Source: Cerrena zonata (lineage: Eukaryota; Basidiomycota; Agaricomycetes; Polyporales; Cerrenaceae). Taken from it: 64,000 bases of DNA. The stretch's first letter is position 1, and every line of letters starts with the position of its first letter. Below, piece after piece: positions 1 to 10,664 of this stretch. Both the position numbers and the translations under genes were made by a program. Location of the stretch: NCBI GenBank assembly GCA_038087015.1, contig JASBNA010000049.1:279841-343840 (forward strand), given 5' to 3'. Under the pieces are notes generated by a model. That model had not been told where the DNA came from and searched no databases. It was given only the letters and a program-made list of their open reading frames with translations.

Positions 1-927
1 TTTTGCTTCGAGAACGCCATTTGCTTCATCGTGTTTAGCAAATTCTTCTTGAGCACCTTCCAATTCTTCTGGGTTTGGTTCTTCTTCATCGTATTCTGAT
101 TGATGTAAAGATAAAGTTGGTTTAACGGCGGCACCATCCAAGGTCCAACCGGCCAAAGCGTTTTCGGCATCAATGATAATTTGTTTAGAGGCATCGTAAC
201 CATCATAAGCAGGTCTAGTTTCACCAGGAGTGACAGCGGTATCATCTAATAATTCCAAAAGAGCTTTACCGTAACCAGCAATTAAAGCGTATTTTTCAGC
301 CAATTCTCTAGTAGCATCAAATTGATAATTAAAGGCAGCTTTCAATTGTTCTCTAGTGATATTAGATAATTGAGCTTCGGCAACTAAGGATTCAGCTTCG
401 GCTCTTACCAATTCTTGTTCCAAGACAGAAATTTTTGGAGATTGAGGGTCTTTATATTTCAAATGAGCAATTTCGTCGGTAATTTTTTGCTTACGATCTC
501 TTGAAGGTTGAACAGAAGCTTCAATGTTTCTAATTGTTTTCAAAGTGATTCTGTATTGGTCATATTTGTCGATATATTGATCTTCCAATTCAGCAATTTC
601 ATAAATTAAAACCCCCAATTTATCGGTAACATCAGAAACATCATCATCATTTTCTTCCCCCCATAATGACAATTGTTTAGCAACATCACGACGTTCCCTG
701 GCAGTTAACTCGATGGCTCTCATAACATTTTTTTCAATTTTAATATACTGAGCCAATTTTCTCAGTAACTCTGGTCCAGTGGCCCCAGCAAACCCTTTTC
801 TAAATGAAGAAGCAATTCCTTTGGAACCGAAAAAACGATTCTTGGTTGAGGAAGTTGGTGGTGGTGGGGATTGCAATTGAGAAGCAGTTGGTGCTTTAGA
901 TGATCTCAATGAATAAGTTCTGTGCAT
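1..927 (-). CDS. LSP1: Eisosome core BAR-domain protein Lsp1/Pil1 (3' end beyond window)
   Basis: Structural subunit of eisosomes, the plasma-membrane furrows that organise lipids and transporters; family members bind PI(4,5)P2 and polymerise into half-cylinders under the membrane. The 309 N-terminal residues are present, starting MHRTYSLRSSKAPTASQLQ, the family's typical N-terminus, followed by the BAR region with 'KQLSLWG', 'DKLGVLIYE', 'SVQPSRDRK' and 'LKYKDPQSPK'. The forms 'TDEIAHLKY', 'NIEASVQPSRDRK' and 'AAVKPTLSLHQ' are closer to baker's yeast Lsp1 than to Pil1, so I prefer LSP1, but PIL1 is possible. The acidic C-terminal tail begins at the left edge and is cut off. One in-frame CTG (763-765) falls at 'GPEL-X-RKL', where Pil1 has Ser and Lsp1 has Ala; this supports CUG decoded as Ser. 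The frame is unbroken. Confidence 0.95.
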   Translation of the reverse strand, partial: MHRTYSLRSSKAPTASQLQSPPPPTSSTKNRFFGSKGIASSFRKGFAGATGPELLRKLAQYIKIEKNVMRAIELTARERRDVAKQLSLWGEENDDDVSDVTDKLGVLIYEIAELEDQYIDKYDQYRITLKTIRNIEASVQPSRDRKQKITDEIAHLKYKDPQSPKISVLEQELVRAEAESLVAEAQLSNITREQLKAAFNYQFDATRELAEKYALIAGYGKALLELLDDTAVTPGETRPAYDGYDASKQIIIDAENALAGWTLDGAAVKPTLSLHQSEYDEEEPNPEELEGAQEEFAKHDEANGVLEAK

Positions 928-2001
928 TTTGAAGTTTTCGTTCAGTTGATATGGTCGTTACTACAAATATTTCCTTTGAATTTCGGGTCATTTCACCCCT
1001 TTATATATCTTTTCCCTTCCTGGCCCTTTGTTTTTCTTTACTCTTTTTTGCGTGGAACGAAGACAAAAGAAAAAACTAAACAAATAAAAGCGAAATTGAG
1101 CAATGGAAAGGCGGGCCCCTACAACTGCTTCCTGCTACTCCCAATTGACCATCCCAACCAGGCCAATGACCGAAAACCTCCTTCCATTGACCGAAGGGTG
1201 CACCGTTAAACTGAACATTGTCTACAAATTGTCCACGGGACAATGTTGAGAAAATAGAATGGAGCAAGACACAAAATGTAAGAGAAGCTGCCAAAGGCGG
1301 AAATTAGACTAAACCTGGGCCAGTGCTTGCTACGTGCTGGTCATACATTCCTACCCACTGGACCCGGTCCAATTCGTGCTTCGCTCTGGGTCTACTCCGT
1401 GCGGGCTGATGGCCACTTGAAATTGATGCTCATCCCATGTCAAACCTGGAGTTAAATCCAGGGTTTGTGGTGTCTCGAGTCAGTCAAAAGTGAAAAACTG
1501 TGACGGGCCAATGACGTAATTGTTTAATTGAGGGGGGGGGCAGAAACACACACCCGTACATTTCTTCAGTGAAGACCCGTACATTGCTTTAGTAAACATC
1601 CGTGCATTCTTTAGCAAACGCCCGTACACGTCAGTTATTATTGGTAAGTACGCGTAAGATTATCACTAGTAACCTTTTTTGTATAAGGTATACTTTCTCT
1701 ACTTAATAATCTAGTAAGTAAGATAAATAGTTTACTTTCGATCTCAACAACGATAAGTAAAGGATAATGTAAGTACTTAAATATAAAATATATTCTAACA
1801 AGATAATAATTAAATTGACTATGAGTTTCGATATGTATATATATGAAAGATATAAAAGGTTCCAATAAAACAGTATACTAATAATAATAATACTACTACT
1901 AATTCTAGTGTAGTATATTAACCGAATAGAAAGAGACTAGGTGTGTTAACACCAGGCACACAGTACACAACTTTCAGTTGCAAACGGAACCAGTAGCTAG
2001 G
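928..2001. promoter_or_regulatory. LSP1 upstream region with CCCGTACA repeats
   Basis: No convincing gene. It holds the LSP1 promoter and the 3' flank of the enolase. Notable contents: a run of nine G at 1532-1540; an ACACCCGTACA box at 1550-1560; further CCCGTACA copies at 1576-1583 and 1621-1628 and a degenerate TCCGTGCA near 1599, spaced about 23 bases apart as an imperfect tandem repeat. The box resembles the yeast Rap1 consensus. The part from 1650 to 1920 is very AT-rich and looks like enolase 3' flank. Confidence 0.5.
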
Positions 2002-3327
2002 CTACAACAGGTGGGCAGAATGGAACTTGAGTCCGGCGTAGAGGTACTTGCCTGGGCCGCCGACTTCCTCTTCGATCCTCAAGATTTGGTTCAACTTGGC
2101 CAATCTTTCGGATCTGGCAGGTGCCCCCGTCTTGATTTGGCCAGTTCTTAAACCAACAACCAAGTCGGCAATGAAGGTATCTTCAGTTTCGCCGGAACGG
2201 TGGGACACCTTGACGGCCCAGCCGTTGGCGTACGCGAGTTTTGCAGAGTCAAGGGACTCGGTGAGAGTTCCGATCTGATTCACCTTCAATAATAAAGCAT
2301 TGGCAGCTTTTTGTTCAATGGCCTTCTTGATAAATATTGGATTGGTGACGGTTAGATCATCAGCTACAATCTGAACTCGGCTGGCCAAGCTGGGATACGA
2401 AACCGCCCAAGAGTGCCAATCGTCCTCGGCAAAGGGATCTTCGAGAGATATAATCGGATACTTTTCAATCAACAGTTGATATTTCGCAGCCAACTGTTCC
2501 CCAGTTAACCATTTGGACTTATCAGAATTCGGATTCTTGAAATCCAAATCGTATTTACCTTCTTTGTAGAATTCGGATGCAGCAGGATCAAGCGCAATGT
2601 TAACCAATCCTTTATACCCGGCTTTTTCAATGGCTGCAACAATCAAATCAAGGGCTTCTTCTGCAGTTTCAAGGTCCGGCGCAACTCCTCCCTCGTCACC
2701 AACGTTACCGGCAGATTGTCCATACTTTTCTTTGGCCAACGACTTCAAGGTATGATAGACTTCGGTTCCTACCCTCAACGCCTCCGAAAACGAGTCAAAC
2801 CCCGTTGGTGCAATCATAAACTCTTGGAACGCCAAAGACCCCCCGGCATGGGTGCCTCCATTCAAAACATTCTGGAAAGGAACCGGTAAAACATACGGTT
2901 CCCGTTTAGACTCAGATAATTGGGCAATATACTGGTACAATGGAATCTTGCCGGCTGCGGCACCAGCCTTAGCGGTGGCCAATGATACCCCTAACAACGC
3001 ATTGGCACCCAAGTTTCGTTTATTGGGAGTTCCGTCCAACTTTAATAAAAACTGATCAATTTTTCTTTGTTCAGTAACTTCAAATCCAGCCTCGATCAAA
3101 GCTGGTGCAATAATATCATTTACATTAGATACGGCCTTAGTGACCCCCTTACCTAACCATTTGGACTTGTCTCCATCTCGCAACTCAATGGCCTCTGATG
3201 CACCAGTGGAGGCACCGGATGGAACAATACTTCTGAATAAACCATTCTCGGTGGTCAACTCAACCTCAACTGTTGGGTTTCCACGAGAGTCGTAAACGTA
3301 ACGGGCATGGATTTTGGAAATTGACAT
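2002..3327 (-). CDS. ENO1: Enolase (2-phosphoglycerate hydratase), divergent copy
   Basis: Converts 2-phosphoglycerate to phosphoenolpyruvate in glycolysis, cytosolic, Mg-dependent. All active-site residues can be placed: the mobile-loop Ser in 'SGASTG', His of 'GGTHAGG', Glu of 'FQEF', Glu of 'NVGDEGG', metal ligands Asp in 'ALDPAASEF', Glu in 'SLEDPF' and Asp in 'VADDLTVTN', catalytic Lys in the signature '[14 protein letters not shown]', His in '[11 protein letters not shown]' and Lys in '[12 protein letters not shown]'. Length 441 residues, slightly longer than the usual 437-440 because of 'GGPGKY' near the C-terminus. Oddities: 'STGASEA' replaces the common 'STGVHEA', and codon choice is richer in G+C (GCC, CTC, GGC) than in RPL36 or SOD1 nearby, which is unusual for a main glycolytic gene. 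It may be a second enolase rather than the housekeeping copy, so the symbol is by family. Confidence 0.93.
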   Translation of the reverse strand: MSISKIHARYVYDSRGNPTVEVELTTENGLFRSIVPSGASTGASEAIELRDGDKSKWLGKGVTKAVSNVNDIIAPALIEAGFEVTEQRKIDQFLLKLDGTPNKRNLGANALLGVSLATAKAGAAAGKIPLYQYIAQLSESKREPYVLPVPFQNVLNGGTHAGGSLAFQEFMIAPTGFDSFSEALRVGTEVYHTLKSLAKEKYGQSAGNVGDEGGVAPDLETAEEALDLIVAAIEKAGYKGLVNIALDPAASEFYKEGKYDLDFKNPNSDKSKWLTGEQLAAKYQLLIEKYPIISLEDPFAEDDWHSWAVSYPSLASRVQIVADDLTVTNPIFIKKAIEQKAANALLLKVNQIGTLTESLDSAKLAYANGWAVKVSHRSGETEDTFIADLVVGLRTGQIKTGAPARSERLAKLNQILRIEEEVGGPGKYLYAGLKFHSAHLL

Positions 3328-3377
3328 GATTAGACTCTACTACTTCGCATCTACATCGCTAGCTGAAATAGTGAGAG

Positions 3378-3385
3378 CTTTTATA
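3378..3385 (-). promoter_or_regulatory. TATA box of the enolase gene
   Basis: TATAAAAG on the minus strand, about 50 bases before the enolase ATG, in an otherwise unremarkable 368-base spacer (3328-3695) that also carries the HAT1 3' flank. Position and sequence fit a TATA-type promoter. Confidence 0.55.
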
Positions 3386-3695
3386 TCAGGGACAAGGATT
3401 AAATTGCTTTATAATATCACAAGCCTTACCCATGCTTGCACTGTATACTAGTATTCTCTTCTTCAAGTCCATCCTCTTGTTAAGCTGCAAATTCTTTGAC
3501 GTCAAATTAAAGTTGCATCAACTATATGCTGCATATCGTTTATATTACGAGAATTAAAGGTTCTTTATTTTCGATTCGTGTGAGGAATCACTGTTTTGGC
3601 TGAAACACTTCCATGCATCAATCGAACTTGCTCGGTTAACTAGTTATGTTTTGCTACAATACAAAAAAGAACTGTAAGTATATATTAATAATACA

Positions 3696-4907
3696 TTAAA
3701 CCTTGACCTTCTTCAAAGGAGGACCCGACGAAAGTTTTACTGGCTCTAAAATACGATAGTAGTCCTGCTCTAACGAATGGTAAGCGGTTTGTAGCTTATC
3801 CAATCTGGTAGGTTCGTCTAAAGTAGCCAATGCTTCTTTATTCTTTTCATATAATCTTTTCTTGATAAATAAACGAATCAGTTTCTTATCAAGACCATGG
3901 TTAGGGATTTTGGTTAATTTGTAAAGTAACATCATCTCTAATAGTCTCAGAAATTGTCTCTTCTCTAATTTTTCATGATTTTTAACTTGTGAATACCATT
4001 TAGAATCGCTGGCCAATTCAACATTCAATTCTTTCAAATCAATTACTTCTTCTTCAACCAACCTAGTGAAATCAACCCGATCTCTTAAATCATCAAAGCT
4101 TTCATTGGGGTCTTCAATAACTATTTCAATTAAACGTTCATCTTTCAACCAATATTTATATAATCTCAAATAAAATTCTGCCCCTAATCCATTACCTTGA
4201 TCAGTCGGTAACACAATAAATTGAGATATTTTTTTACGTAACTGAACTATTCCATGATCAAATTTTTCAAAACCTGGATACTTCCAATAATTATATGCAG
4301 TGGTAAACCCAACAATCTCTGGTAATTCCGTATTGCTAACTCGGTATAACACGTATAAATCCCATAATGGATCTTCGCTGTCGATATACGAACCAGCTTC
4401 AATGAATAACAAAACTAAAATTTGTAATCGTTTATGTAATTCTAACCCTTTAACGGAATTTAAATCAATTCTATATATCTCGTATTTCTCCCCATTCTTT
4501 TCGAAATCACTCCCTTCGACCTTGTCCCCTGGTATTTTGTAGCCAACTTGTTCCTCTTCGATCAAGTCACGCCATTTGGCTTCGTCTTTGTAAATTGTCA
4601 GTTCTGGTAAGTATTCCAATAATTTAGTTTTTGGGTCAACTTCAATATCTTCATCCTTCAATTTGGCACTAAACTTCACATTCAAAAATGGAAGGAAGGT
4701 CACCGAGTCAAAACATAAGAAAATCACTAAATCCTGAAACCCAAATATACTTTCAGAATCCCCAAAGATTGGATATGTGAAGACTGGTTGAAACGGTTTG
4801 GCTGCTCCCTTAGTATCAGTGACAAACATCTGTAACGCCTCGTTGGATGACGCAGTCCATCTCTCAGGAGATAGAGATGCAGCTGTTATATTGGCTTGAT
4901 CGGACAT
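3696..4907 (-). CDS. HAT1: Histone acetyltransferase type B catalytic subunit Hat1
   Basis: Acetylates newly made histone H4 (K5, K12) before chromatin assembly, with the Hat2 WD protein as partner. The 403-residue protein shows the family architecture: N-terminal domain with 'FTYPIFGDSESIFGFQDL', the central GNAT acetyl-CoA loop 'ISQFIVLPTDQGNGLGAEFY' (about residues 230-250; Q-x-x-G-x-G type), then 'IVIEDPNESFDDLRDRVD' containing the expected acidic 'EDPNE', and a helical C-terminus. I start at the ATG of MSDQANITAASLSPERW; an in-frame extension of 43 residues upstream is hydrophobic, low complexity and looks like translated 5' UTR. Ends in a basic 'PPLKKVKV', a possible nuclear localisation signal. 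The frame is intact. Confidence 0.95.
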   Translation of the reverse strand: MSDQANITAASLSPERWTASSNEALQMFVTDTKGAAKPFQPVFTYPIFGDSESIFGFQDLVIFLCFDSVTFLPFLNVKFSAKLKDEDIEVDPKTKLLEYLPELTIYKDEAKWRDLIEEEQVGYKIPGDKVEGSDFEKNGEKYEIYRIDLNSVKGLELHKRLQILVLLFIEAGSYIDSEDPLWDLYVLYRVSNTELPEIVGFTTAYNYWKYPGFEKFDHGIVQLRKKISQFIVLPTDQGNGLGAEFYLRLYKYWLKDERLIEIVIEDPNESFDDLRDRVDFTRLVEEEVIDLKELNVELASDSKWYSQVKNHEKLEKRQFLRLLEMMLLYKLTKIPNHGLDKKLIRLFIKKRLYEKNKEALATLDEPTRLDKLQTAYHSLEQDYYRILEPVKLSSGPPLKKVKV

Positions 4908-5173
4908 CTTGCTTGTATAATGGAAAGACGAGGTTAATAGTTGTTCGTTAACTATTAGAAAAGAAAAACTGAAAAAAAAAAACATCAAAATAAAGATTCT
5001 GATTAATTCAACGCGTTTGCACGACACCAATATCAATATTTACTACTGCTTTAACGGTATATAGAGTATAATTTACATTAACAGATACAATTGAATATGA
5101 ATAAATATGGATAAATACAAACGAAATACAAACAACAAAATATAAATAATTACAAAGATAACAAGAAATAAAA

Positions 5174-8100
5174 CTATTCAATAACAGCAACTAAATCCCC
5201 AGCATCAACCATATCACCATTTTTATGGAAGATCTTAACAACTTTACCAGCTTTTGGAGCAACAACAACCATTTCAGTCTTCATAGCTTCGACAACAATT
5301 AAACTATCACCTTCTTTGACTTCATCACCGACGGCAGCCAAAGGTTTCCAAAATCTTCCTGAATATTCAGAATAAACCATTTCTGCATCTTCGCTGAATT
5401 TATCATCTTCACTTAATTTTGGACCACCGCTGGATTCCAAATCTGCATTGGAAACTTGAATTAATCGGTTGAATTCTTCTAATTTATCACCACCTTGATT
5501 TTCTCTGAACTCTTCAATAGCTTGGCTGTTGGCTTGAATCCATTGTAAATATTTACCATGATCAAAAACTGATTCAATAATTTCAACTTTGAAGTGACCA
5601 GCATTCATTTCATCAGTGAATTTATCAATTTCTTCTTCAGAAACTGGGTAAAATTCAACTTGATCAAATGGTGATAATAACCATGGTTGGCCATTATTAG
5701 AATGTTCTCCTAACGTCAATTTGTCCCAGATTGGAACAGTACGACCAACTAATTGATAACCACCTGGTGATTCCATGGTATAAATACACATGTAGTTACC
5801 ACCAATACCAACAGTACCATTAGGAGTGAAGGTTCTTGATGGGTTATATTTGGTACCTAAAAGTCTATGTCTTGGATCTAATGGAACAGCACATGGTGCT
5901 CCCAAAAACACATCACCTAAACCTAATACCAAAAACCTAGCAGAATACAACATATCCTTCACATCATTTCTGCCAATACCATTGATATTGGCAATGAAAT
6001 CAACATTGTTAGGTAACCATGGAGCATCAGAACGAATTGTTTCTTGATATCTTTTGACAGCATCTAAGGTTCTCTTATCTTCAAAAGCCATTGGTAATTT
6101 AATGATTCTTGAAGGAACTTCCCACTTATTTACGAAAACAATTTCTTTTTCAAAAGAAATCAAAGTCTTCACTAATTCCTCTTGACTAATGTTAGAATCG
6201 TATTCGATTAAAACAGATCTAACCCCTTGTGACATTTCAACAATACCAGCTGTTTTATTGACATTGACCATTTCAATTAGCTTATGAATACGATAAGACA
6301 AATTCAAGTCTAATACATTATTACCATATTCAACTAAAATGTATCTATCACCAGCTTGACGGTAAACAATCTTTGGTGCACCATGAGATAAATCATCAAT
6401 TTCAGCTAATACCGGGTTTTCTGGGTTAGATAAAATGGTTCCAAATTCTGGAATTGAGCCTTCTAATGATTCAATAGCTTTATCTTGGTTGGATTTTAAT
6501 TGTTTGGCTTCCTTGTATGAAATTGGTTTGAACTGAATTAAATCACCTGGTTTAACTTGCCCAATTTTCCACATTTCGGCCTCAGCAACAACAGCTTCAC
6601 AAACAAAACCACCCAATGAAGGACCATCACAAGTTAAGATAACTGGTTCATCACCAGTGAAATTAATAGCACCCAAAGAGTAAACATAATCATGAGCATT
6701 AGAAGGATGTAAACCGGCCTCTCCCCCATCAGCTCTGGCCCATTTGGGTTTTGGACCAATTAATCTAACACCAAATCTATTAGAATTGTAATGAACCTTC
6801 CATTTTTCAGTAAAGAAATCCTTAACAGCTTCGTCAGTAAAGAAGTCTGGAGATCCATGAGGACCGCAAGTGACACCAACAACCCAATTTTTAGTAGAAT
6901 TAAAATCGTAAGAAGGAATTAAAGTTCTTGGAATCTCAACAGGTTCAGAAACAGGAACTGGTAAAGTACAACTTGGTAATTCTGGCTGGCCTAGGAATAA
7001 AACGTCACCCAATTTTAAAACTCTACCATTGTAACCACCCAAGTTACCTAAAGCAAAAGTTGATCTTGAACCTAAGTATTCATTGACGTCAATACCACCT
7101 CTGATAGCTAAATAGGCTCTACAACCTGAGCTAAGTTTACCAATAGATAACTTTTCACCTCTCTTAATATGAATTGGGCTCCATTGTTTAACTGGTTTGC
7201 CATTGATATCAATTGGAGCTTCACCACCGGTAACTGAAATTATCGCATCATGATGGAATAATAATTTAGGACCATTTAAAGTTATTTCAATACCTGGGGC
7301 ACTCTTATCATTACCAACAATTCTGTTAGCTAATCTGAAGGAATATTCATCCATACAACCAGAAGGTGGAACACCAATATGCCAATATCCTTTTCTACCT
7401 GGGTAATCTTGAACAGTAGTATAAGCACCAGGACTGACAATTTCAAAAGCAGTTGGTCTATAATCATAAGAGTCTAAAACTTTGGTAGCAACCTTAGCTT
7501 CTTCAAACATACTTGAGTTAGCAATTGATCTTAAGTAATCAATGTTTGTAATGCAACCAGAAACTAATGTTTCATTTAATGCTTGACGTAATTTCTTCAA
7601 AGCTTCAGCTCTATCTTTACCGTGAACAATAATCTTAGCCAAAGTTGGGTCATACTCAGCACTAACAACGGTACCTTTAGATATCCAACCATCAATTCTT
7701 GCCCATTCTGGAAATTTAACCTCAGCTAATTGACCAGGAGAAGGCATGAAATCCTTGACAGGATTCTCGGCATAAAGTCTTGCTTCCATTGAAGCACCAG
7801 TAACATTGATTTTTTGATTAAAATCAGGAGCTCTATCAGCTGCAATATATAACATCCATTCAACCAAATCAAGACCAGTAACCATTTCAGTAATTGGATG
7901 TTCGACTTGTAATCTAGCATTAACTTCCAAGAAGTAAAATTCATCTCTGCGTTCATCATAGATAAATTCGACAGTACCAGCACATTTATAATTCATAGAA
8001 GATGCCAATGATTCAGCAGCTTTTCTCATGGCAGCACGAGTTGATTCAGGTAAGTTTGGAGCAGGAGTTTCTTCAATGATTTTTTGATTACGTCTTTGTA

Positions 8101-10664
8101 AAGAACAATCTCTTTCACCTAAAGCAATTGCCTTACCATAACCATCACCGAACATTTGGATTTCGACATGTCTAGCATTTTCAACAAATCTTTCTAAGAA
8201 GACACCAGGATCACCAAAGTATGATTTACCTTGATGTTGAACAGTTTGGAAAACTCTTTCAATATCATTTTCGGAGTCAACTTTTTGTAAACCAATACCA
8301 CCACCACCAGCGGTAGATTTGACCATAACTGGATATTCTAATTTAGCAGCAATTTGACGAGCTGCTTTGGCATCAGGAACCAAATCAGAACCAGGAACCA
8401 AAGGAACATTAGCTTTCAAAGCTATTTCACGAGCAGAATGTTTCAACCCCAATTTTCTAATAGCATCACCGGAAGGACCGACGAAAACAATACCTTCTTG
8501 AGTACAACGATCAGAGAAAGTCTGCGTTCTCAGAGAGGAAACCATAACCAGGAATAATGGCTTGAGCATTTGTTTCTTTAGCGGCATTTATAACTTTATC
8601 AATATTGATGTATGTTTCAGCAGCAGAGACCCCGTTTAAAGGAACAGCAAGATCGGCATCTAAAACGTGTTGAGCATATTTATCAGGATTTGAATAGATG
8701 GCAATTGAAGTGATGCCTAATTTTTTCAAAGTTTTGATAATTCTGACTGCGATTTCACCTCTATTAGCAACAAGAACTGAATCAAAAGGTTTTAATTTTT
8801 TTGAATCTTTTTCACTTAAATGGTTTTGATAATTTTTCCAACCACCGAAAGAAGTAATATCGACAGTTCCTTTCAAGTTATAGCCTACTTCTTCACAGAT
8901 AAAAGATTTGCACCAACTACCATCAGCTAACTCTACTGAACCAATACCTAAAGGTTCAGGGACAAAGCTTATAAATTTCCCGAAATTTTCACTAGGTACA
9001 GAATAAATTTCAATGGTAATTTTAGAACCGTCAGCATCCACGCGTCTTAAACCAGGTTTAGCAACAGGGCCGGTTTTAGGTAAAGCATATAATTTATAAT
9101 TTGAAGAAGTAGTAGTTGACTTTAAGAAGGTTGCATTAACTGCTTCTAGTTGCCAATGTAATTGGAAACCTTTTAAATGAGCACCAACAACCGCTAAATT
9201 AACTGAATTTTTAAGAACTGAATTTGGTAATTGAGTCAGAGGGATTAAATCGTTATTATCATCAGCGGTAATTTTTTTATTTTTGAGACAGCCATAAAAT
9301 TGGGGAACCGATAATTTATCGTGGTAAACTTTCAAATAGCGGCTAGCTAAGTCCAACAAAGCATAATCGTTATATTTATGAGATAATAAGGTGATACCAA
9401 AGGGTAAGCCATCACTGTTACGGAAACCAGCTGGGATGGCTAAAGCAGACATATCAGCCAAGTTAACAAAGTTAGTATAAGTACCTTGATGGGAATTAAT
9501 GAGTATTGGTTCATTTGATACCTGATCAATGGTTGGGGTTAAAGGAGCTGTTGGAACAATGATGACATCGATGTCTTTTAATAAAACGTTAACTTTTTGT
9601 AAGATTCCTTGTCTTTTATATTCGAAATCAAACGCAGTGGCTGCCGAGATTGATTCACCCCCCTTGATAATTTTTGTAACGGTTGGATCCAAATCTTTAG
9701 CAGGAGGATTTGATTTATAGAAATCTTTCATAGCCGCGTAACGTTCGGCAACCCAAGGACCTTCGTATAAACATTTAGCTAAATCAAGTAAAGGAGCAAT
9801 ACTTTTTGAAACAAGATTAGCGCCTAATTTATCGAAGTGATCAACAGCGGTTTCGTATAATTTTGGATTTTCTGATTCGCCATGCCATAATAAGTCCAGT
9901 GGAATCAAGATATTTGGATTTGATTTGAATTTTAATAAAGGATTTGAAGGTGAAGGTCTTGAGAATTCATCATTAGAGCCATCTGGGTGGGCCATTAAGT
10001 TAAAAGCCAATTGAGCATCCTTTAAATTTAAAGCAAAGATTGAAACACAATCTAAAGATTTACAAGCGGGAACCACTCCTGAACAAGAGAAGATTCCTTT
10101 TGTTGGTTTTAAACCAATCAAGTTATTCAAAGCAGCGGGGACTCTACCAGAACCAGCCGTATCAGTACCCAAGGATAAAGGAACCACCCCCCTTGCCACA
10201 ACTGAAGCAGAACCAGCGGAAGAACCTCCAGACACGTATTTAGAATTGAAAGTGTTTGGAGTGATCCCGTAGGGGGATCTAGTACCAACAAGACCGGTAG
10301 CAAATTGATCCAAATTGGTTTTACCTATAATTATAGCCCCGGCGTCTCTTAAAAGACGAACGGTGGTAGCGTCTTGCAATGGATCATAAGCATAAGAGGG
10401 ACAAGCAGCGGTGGTTTTAAACCCTTTAACATCGATATTATCCTTAATAGCAACAGGCACCCCATAAAGCGGCAAATCAAGTTTATTTGATTTGGACTGT
10501 AAGAAATCCCATTGATGTTTTAACTGATCAATGGAAGCCAAACTAATCCAAGCAGCATCTTTGGTAGATTGATCTTTGACAAGTTGTACAAGAAGTTTCA
10601 ATGAATCGTCTGGTGTTGATTGATAATGGAAGTCAATCCATTGCTTCACAGTCCAACCGTACAT
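5174..10664 (-). CDS. DUR1,2: Urea amidolyase Dur1,2, interrupted by a +1 frameshift
   Basis: Bifunctional, biotin-dependent enzyme that carboxylates urea to allophanate and hydrolyses it to ammonia and CO2, so urea can serve as nitrogen source. Domain order: allophanate hydrolase (amidase signature; 'VAIKDNIDVKG', 'GGSSAGSAS', 'GTDTAGSGRVPAA'; about 1-450) and its C-terminal domain (to about 600), biotin carboxylase ('VANRGEIAVRIIKTLKKLG', 'STAGGGGIGLQKV', 'FLEVNARLQVEHPITEM'), two carboxyltransferase-type domains ('YNSNRFGVRL', 'LGLGDVFLGAPCAVPLDPRHR') and the biotinyl domain with 'VEAMKTEM' at the end. Total 1829 residues when joined; baker's yeast has 1835. The frame shifts by +1 at 8516-8519, inside 'LSENADF/SDRC' of the biotin carboxylase domain: GAC TTT CTC TGA in the first frame, TTT-TCT-GAT if one base is skipped. 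No residue is missing on either side. The cause is open: assembly error, inactive allele, or ribosomal frameshift. Confidence 0.93.

Noticed and set aside
4908..5036. N-terminal extension of HAT1 by 43 residues
   Set aside because: The extension is hydrophobic and Phe-rich, and the Hat1 family starts close to the internal Met; likely 5' UTR.
8511..8513. Stop-codon readthrough (TGA, TAA, TAG) in DUR1,2, VPS36 and MRPL24
   Set aside because: The homologous sequence after the stop is in the +1 frame, so simple readthrough cannot restore the protein.
8511..8587. Spliceosomal introns as the cause of the frame breaks
   Set aside because: None of the six breaks is flanked by GTATGT-type donors and TACTAAC branch sites, and the protein alignments leave no room for removed sequence beyond one base.
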